From positions 1-35,449 of the forward strand of contig JBHJMP010000889.1 of NCBI GenBank assembly GCA_043381765.1: 35,449 bases of DNA. The letters run 5' to 3'. Of the stretch, positions 33,036 to 35,449 are shown piece after piece. This DNA comes from Collodictyon triciliatum (taxonomy: Eukaryota; CRuMs). Position 1 is the stretch's first letter. Every line of letters begins with the position of its first letter. The notes under the pieces are model-generated. The model had not been told where the DNA came from and ran no database searches. It saw only the letters and a program-made list of their open reading frames with translations. A program made the translations under genes and the position numbers.

Positions 33036-35252
33036 GTGAATTAAATCAAAATAAAGTAAAAGTAAAAATAAAATAAAAAAGATAAATTATATGGAGTTTT
33101 CTTTTTGAATCCATACATATTTTACTTTTCAGATAACCCCGAAGGGTCACTCTATACATATTTTATATTGTTCATAAACAAAAATGGTCCATCAATTCTC
33201 TGTGAGGGAAGAGAGAGTACCTATGCTTCCTTGACATATCGACTTTACCAACGGGACGAATATTTGATTACAAAGCTTTGCTATAGTTTCCGGAGACTTT
33301 GTGGCATCGGATGTGGTGTCTATGAATTTGGATGAGGCTGCTGTGCTCATAAAAGACATCTAAAAAACCGGATAACATATTAGCAGGGGGGTTTTCCATT
33401 ATGACAAACTATAAAAATAAAAATAAAATGCCACAAAAAATAGTAATGTTCTTGCTTATATCTTGATAGTGGGTCATTAAATACCAAGATTCCTGTTCCT
33501 ATTCCAATTATTGATGTAAGTGCTACTGTGGCGTTTGAAACAGATGCGATAGATTGAAGCCATGCTTGGTGGCTACCAGACTGATTACCCGTATTCGCCA
33601 TTAACTATATTAATTAGATATATTTTTAAAGAATATTTTACTTTGATATTTATTTGATAACTCATTTGTAATTCCTTGTATTCATAGTGTGATTCATTCG
33701 GACTTCGTAGCTATGTTTTTGGACCGCACCTAATGTGGGTTTATGAAAAAGATATCTACGCTCCGCAATAAATGATTAGAATATATACAAACCTGCAACC
33801 ACGATTTCAATTCATGTACCAATCCACCAGGGAGAGCCAAATTCGGTAACTCGTTCAAGCAAGATGCTATGTTCTAGTTCACAAAGATGCATACCGTGTT
33901 ATGTAACCAAAATGCTTATCTCTGAGACTATAGAAAAGTTTGTATAATTTTGTGTATTCTTCGACATTTGAATCGAATGAATTATTGATATATCAACTGA
34001 TAGAAAATCGAATAGAATGAGTACTTGGAGAGCCTCTGTGATAAGGTTGGGTTCCAACCGATTCACATATTTTATTATGGGGAGGAATACCCTTAAACAG
34101 ACTGCAGCGACAAACGGGATAGGTGGGTGATTGTCCGTTGCATTTCCCGAGATAGTTTTAAAAAGTGGGTCTGACTCCTGATACAAGATGGTAGGAATTA
34201 TACATGAGGAATTTAACAACGTTTCGTTTGTGGTGAATCATTTGATTAAGAGAATGTAAATGGAGATATTTTGGGAATTATTCATCGCAAGCGGAAATTG
34301 CACCTTAAAAGATCCGTATCTTTCTACAAACAGCTGTAAAGAGCGCCCTATTGCCTGCTGTGACCTGCATAACAATTGCAACCGTTGCTCCAGTACAAAT
34401 CCAAAACTGCTTGTCATTGGAGTGTAGTTTCTTAAATCGCTAATGTATCTCCTTTGAACAGCCTCTTGAAGCTTAAGAGAGTGGGCTGCTAATAAGAACG
34501 AAGAGTCTGGTACTTCCTGTGTCAAAATTTTCCTTGGTTTTGATGAAAAGAAATCGACCAAAGCATTTTTTTGATTGGGCCTATGGGAAAATAATTTTCA
34601 TGAACAATTATTAAGTTCTAATGCTTAAATAAAAAAAATAAGTCAGTAATATTAAATAATGTATATTCATATAATATGAGCTTGCCTCGCATATGGAAAA
34701 GAGGAAATGAATAAGTTAAGGACGATAGATTCACCTTTCGCTGGTATCGGTGGCTATCTCTGTGAGTGAAGATGTCTCCATAAATATCACATCTTCGCCC
34801 AGTTTTAGCCATTCAGCGTCCTCCAGGTCCTCGAGTTCTCTGTCCAACCTTGCAATTTCTGCCGCTAGTTCGTGGGATGGTCGATGAGAATGAAGAAATG
34901 CTTCCAGAGCGGATGGGATTTGTCCGTCCTTGGATAGAAGCGCTGCCAGACTTCTCCGATGGATCTGAATCTGAAGAATACGCTGTTTTGTTCGGTGTGT
35001 TTCTCCATAGAGTCCTGGGATGGATAAAGCTTCGCTCATCGCATCTATGGCATATTGGCGCGGATCTGCGAGTAGCTGCATCACATAGTCCAGTGAGCGG
35101 AGGTAGTCGGGTGCCCGCAAGTTTCGGATTCCAGGGATTGTGGAGAATGAAGAGGCTGGCGAGGGATTTTCAACACTGGCATAATCGATGTGGCTCATGG
35201 AAACCTCACGAAAGAAAAGCAAGAGAGAAGCGGAGGTCCTATATGAAGCCAA
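15336..35252 (-). CDS. Giant HECT-type E3 ubiquitin ligase with ZZ, SPRY and ESPHPY modules
   Basis: This transfers ubiquitin through a HECT cysteine thioester. Fifty-five exons, 5' to 3' on the minus strand (high-low): 35252-34735, 34580-34304, 34177-33998, 33873-33793, 33604-33485, 33359-33221, 32937-32819, 32645-32535, 32416-32287, 31907-31821, 31673-31609, 31452-31312, 31167-31085, 30965-30911, 30824-30693, 30614-30503, 30416-30367, 30200-30086, 29935-29868, 29765-29651, 29484-29265, 29173-28911, 28579-28499, 28402-28336, 28288-28106, 27997-27896, 27753-27681, 27540-27455, 27130-27088, 26961-26856, 26728-26598, 26466-26227, 26123-25733, 25561-25400, 25187-24967, 24640-23414, 23271-23076, 22845-22585, 22325-22175, 22031-21347, 21133-20228, 20118-19960, 19815-19138, 18953-18881, 18699-18594, 18506-18204, 18066-17966, 17861-17625, 17458-17343, 17174-17127, 17047-16966, 16924-16750, 16439-16250, 15945-15787, 15539-15336. 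The sum is 11,124 nt, divisible by three (3,707 residues), and every junction keeps phase. No RCC1 repeats are seen, so it is not a HERC in architecture. HECTD4-like size and layout is my best guess. The start could also be the ATG at 35195. The junction 26227/26123 has an alternative. Confidence 0.9.
15991..16239 (-). repeat. 7-bp array with stepwise unit switching in a HECT intron
   Basis: A composite heptamer array fills most of the intron 15946-16249. Plus-strand units change along it: GAAATAT, then about fifteen GAAATGA, then a mix with GAAAGGA, then GAAAGGA/GAAAGCA alternating as a 14-mer. Each switch is one or two substitutions of the 7-mer. The array ends about ten bases from the 5' splice site (GT at 16249-16248). 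Frames through it are artefacts. Confidence 0.95.
16522..16658 (-). repeat. (AAAGAAAAAG)-type purine array plus short (GAATGGAT) tract in a HECT intron
   Basis: The intron 16440-16749 holds about 110 bp of A/G-only units (GAAAAA and GAAA mixed), directly followed by three copies of a TGAATGGA-type unit at about 16634-16658. Confidence 0.9.
17966..18953 (-). other. Linker region: EWGFRFSV motif and VIINRQQA
   Basis: Four exons between the ESPHPY module and the HECT domain encode [13 protein letters not shown], a helical stretch around [16 protein letters not shown], and [18 protein letters not shown]. Giant HERC- and HECTD-class ligases have similar segments just before the catalytic domain, as far as I recall. 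No independent function can be assigned. Confidence 0.6.
19138..19815 (-). other. ESPHPY (CUB-like) module of the giant E3
   Basis: One 226-codon exon encodes a Ser/Asp-rich linker, then [40 protein letters not shown] and [20 protein letters not shown]. The exon ends at 19138 and the next continues [17 protein letters not shown]. The ESxHPY start, V-I-P-A-L-V-D spacing and two final strands resemble the CUB-like fold I recall from ZZEF1-type and giant ligase proteins. Such modules are thought to bind protein partners. The start of this exon could instead follow the CAG four codons downstream on the same phase. Confidence 0.6.
21347..22031 (-). other. SPRY domain of the giant E3
   Basis: Signature strands in order: [61 protein letters not shown] and [20 protein letters not shown]. 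These are classic SPRY/B30.2-core features, at about residues 2335-2510. SPRY domains bind peptide ligands and often choose E3 substrates. The exon is intact, with phase 2 entry and phase 0 exit. Confidence 0.92.
22418..22540 (-). repeat. (CACAAAAAAA)n array in a HECT intron
   Basis: About twelve copies of an A-rich 9-10-bp unit carrying CAC lie in intron 22326-22584. The 9-mer AATCGTTGA occurs on both sides (about 22395 and 22553), which may mark an old insertion whose A-rich tail expanded. Frames through it are artefacts. Confidence 0.85.
22958..23049 (-). repeat. (TTTG)n microsatellite, about 23 copies, in a HECT intron
   Basis: A pure tetranucleotide array lies in intron 22846-23075, about 25 bases from the 5' splice site. 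The three-frame Val-Cys-Leu-Phe reading and its antisense Lys-Gln-Thr-Asn reading are artefacts. Confidence 0.96.
23335..23358 (+). mobile_element. Family A mini-insertion, copy A2, perfect 16-bp flanking repeat
   Basis: A 24-bp insert in HECT intron 23272-23413 has core GCTTTGAATCGAATAAAGGG, identical to A1 over 20 nt, followed by A's. It is flanked by perfect repeats AACAATTTAGGGATAT at 23319-23334 and 23359-23374; the leading A's could belong to tail or target. It is antisense to the host gene, like A1 and A3. Confidence 0.82.
24684..24735. repeat. 19-bp direct duplication around a poly(T) tract
   Basis: TATAGAATTTAGCAATAGT (24684-24702) and TATAGAATATAGCAATAGT (24717-24735) differ at one base and enclose 14 bp of T with one C. 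In HECT intron 24641-24966. The form is a target-site duplication around a tail-only insertion, read on the minus strand as poly(A). Confidence 0.7.
24741..24774. repeat. AT-rich inverted repeat (hairpin)
   Basis: ATTATCC plus a T run at 24741-24757 faces AAAAAAAAGGATAAT at 24760-24774, with a 2-nt bulge and a minimal loop. It lies six bases from the 19-bp duplication, within the same intron. Possibly chance in AT-rich sequence. Confidence 0.6.
28788..28899 (-). repeat. (TTTTTTTTGG)n array in a HECT intron
   Basis: About ten copies of a T8GG-like unit (T run length 6-9) lie in intron 28580-28910, directly inside the 5' splice site of exon 28911-29173. On the transcribed strand the array is CCAAAAAA-like. 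Reading frames (Lys-Pro-Lys-Lys) are artefacts. Confidence 0.93.
29651..31673 (-). other. Beta-propeller-like region of the giant E3
   Basis: Successive exons encode short strand-rich segments with propeller-like motifs: [67 protein letters not shown]-like text at 29868-29935, and [17 protein letters not shown]. The alternation of 'DGRYIY' and 'I-Y-D-P/G-L-N-D-G' strands suggests WD- or RCC-like blades. I could not assign a standard family, and no GxxGxxGQLG RCC1 signature is present. The ZZ finger is inserted within this stretch. Confidence 0.5.
30503..30824 (-). other. ZZ-type zinc finger of the giant E3, split by an intron
   Basis: Exons 30824-30693 and 30614-30503 join in phase 0 to give [20 protein letters not shown] then [16 protein letters not shown]. 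This matches the ZZ pattern: C-x2-C, spacer, C-x2-C-x5-C-x2-C, then a following His, at about residues 735-770. ZZ fingers bind N-terminal or modified peptides. The second exon is also open in another frame that looks plausible, but only this frame fits both neighbouring phases and completes the cysteine pattern. Confidence 0.8.
31981..32138 (-). repeat. Two abutting 7-bp arrays, (TTTTTTG)n then (ATTTTTG)n
   Basis: In intron 31908-32286, about eight TTTTTTG units change abruptly at about 32041 into about thirteen ATTTTTG units. The two units differ by a single base at a fixed position. Confidence 0.95.
32940..33033 (-). repeat. (AAT)31 microsatellite ending at a 3' splice site
   Basis: A pure trinucleotide array lies in intron 32938-33220. 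On the transcribed strand it is (ATT)n running straight into TAG at 32938-32940, the acceptor of exon 32937-32819. The array thus supplies the whole tract before the splice site. Confidence 0.93.
33485..35252 (-). other. N-terminal helical region of the giant E3
   Basis: The first five exons encode about 390 residues, mostly amphipathic helix: [40 protein letters not shown] (coiled-coil-like), [20 protein letters not shown], and [20 protein letters not shown], which is armadillo- or HEAT-like. There is no signal peptide or membrane segment. The first ATG (35252) adds about 19 residues before a second in-frame ATG at 35195, which starts [12 protein letters not shown]; either could be used. Confidence 0.55.
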
Positions 35253-35350
35253 GAAGTGATAGAGTAAAAAAAAAGTTAAGGAAGCAATAATTTGTTTTGT
35301 TTGTTTTTGGTTTCTTTTCTCGTTTGTTTCCCATGTTTTTGTTTCTTGTG
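35253..35350 (-). promoter_or_regulatory. Presumed promoter/leader of the giant E3 gene
   Basis: About 100 bp of T-rich plus-strand sequence lie between the first exon and the edge array. No clear core-promoter element is visible; the call is positional only. Confidence 0.3.
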
Positions 35351-35449
35351 GTTTTTATGGTTTTTATGGTTTTTATGGTTTTTATGGTTTTTATGGTTTT
35401 TATGGTTTTTATGGTTTTTATGGTTTTTATGGTTTTTATGGTTTTTATG
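35351..35449. repeat. (GTTTTTATG)11 array at window edge
   Basis: Eleven almost perfect 9-bp units run to the last base. The array lies about 100 bp upstream of the first codon of the minus-strand E3 gene. Its true length is unknown. Confidence 0.96.

Noticed and set aside
33966-33982. TTTGAATCGAATGAA resembling family A
   Set aside because: Fifteen bases with one mismatch, no A-tail and no flanking repeat; within chance for AT-rich sequence.
34184-34200. 15-bp match to the start of family B copy B2
   Set aside because: It lacks the ATTGAAAGGAAGAAT core and a flanking duplication; a 15-mer match is expected by chance at this window size.
15336-35252. Assignment as HERC1 or HERC2
   Set aside because: The HECT C-terminus resembles what I recall of HERC1, but I found no RCC1 repeat signatures anywhere in the 55 exons, so no gene symbol is given.

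Overview
This is nuclear DNA from an AT-rich, intron-rich eukaryote. Genes are cut into many small exons by GT-AG introns of roughly 40-780 bp, coding density is high, and simple-sequence arrays sit in the introns. There is no operon structure and no rRNA, tRNA or CRISPR array. The mix of genes (CNOT4, ferroportin, RasGAP, giant HECT ligase) and the profusion of pure tandem arrays would fit a free-living protist. A foraminiferan-type rhizarian is my tentative guess, from memory and not demonstrated. Two runs of N (9472-9899 and 12355-12740) are assembly gaps, and both window ends are tandem arrays, so this may be a whole contig that broke at repeats.

Layout. (1) 255-6152, plus strand: a NOT4/CNOT4 E3 ligase with RING, RRM and CCCH finger, then a long low-complexity tail that includes 26 pure Ser-Gln repeats. 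(2) 6654-9447, plus strand: a complete ferroportin-type (SLC40) iron exporter in nine exons. (3) about 9977-14781, plus strand: a RasGAP protein preceded by a C2-like region. Its 5' end and part of the catalytic domain are lost in the gaps. (4) 15336-35252, minus strand, tail-to-tail with the RasGAP gene: one giant HECT-type E3 ligase. I traced it as 55 exons with a consistent reading phase throughout, giving about 3,707 residues: helical N-terminus, beta-propeller-like region, ZZ zinc finger, SPRY domain, an ESPHPY module and a C-terminal HECT domain. Two of the four genes are therefore ubiquitin ligases. Nothing else suggests the four genes act together; they look like ordinary neighbours.

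Most unusual signal. The introns carry tiny A-tailed insertions of about 22-57 bp with flanking direct repeats that look like target-site duplications (TSDs). Family A (core GCTTTGAATCGAATAAAGGG plus an A-tail) occurs at least three times with perfect flanking repeats of 17, 16 and 13 bp, one copy being 5'-truncated. A fourth, decayed copy has an A-rich tail that has become an (AAAAC)n-like microsatellite. Family B (core ATTGAAAGGAAGAAT) occurs three times, one with a perfect 10-bp flanking repeat. One further 19-bp duplication encloses only a poly(T) run. Together they suggest a very small, very active non-autonomous retroposition process, or repair-coupled capture of small RNA ends, that may also seed the many microsatellites here.

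All exon models were made by eye from splice consensus, reading phase and recalled family alignments. No database search was possible.
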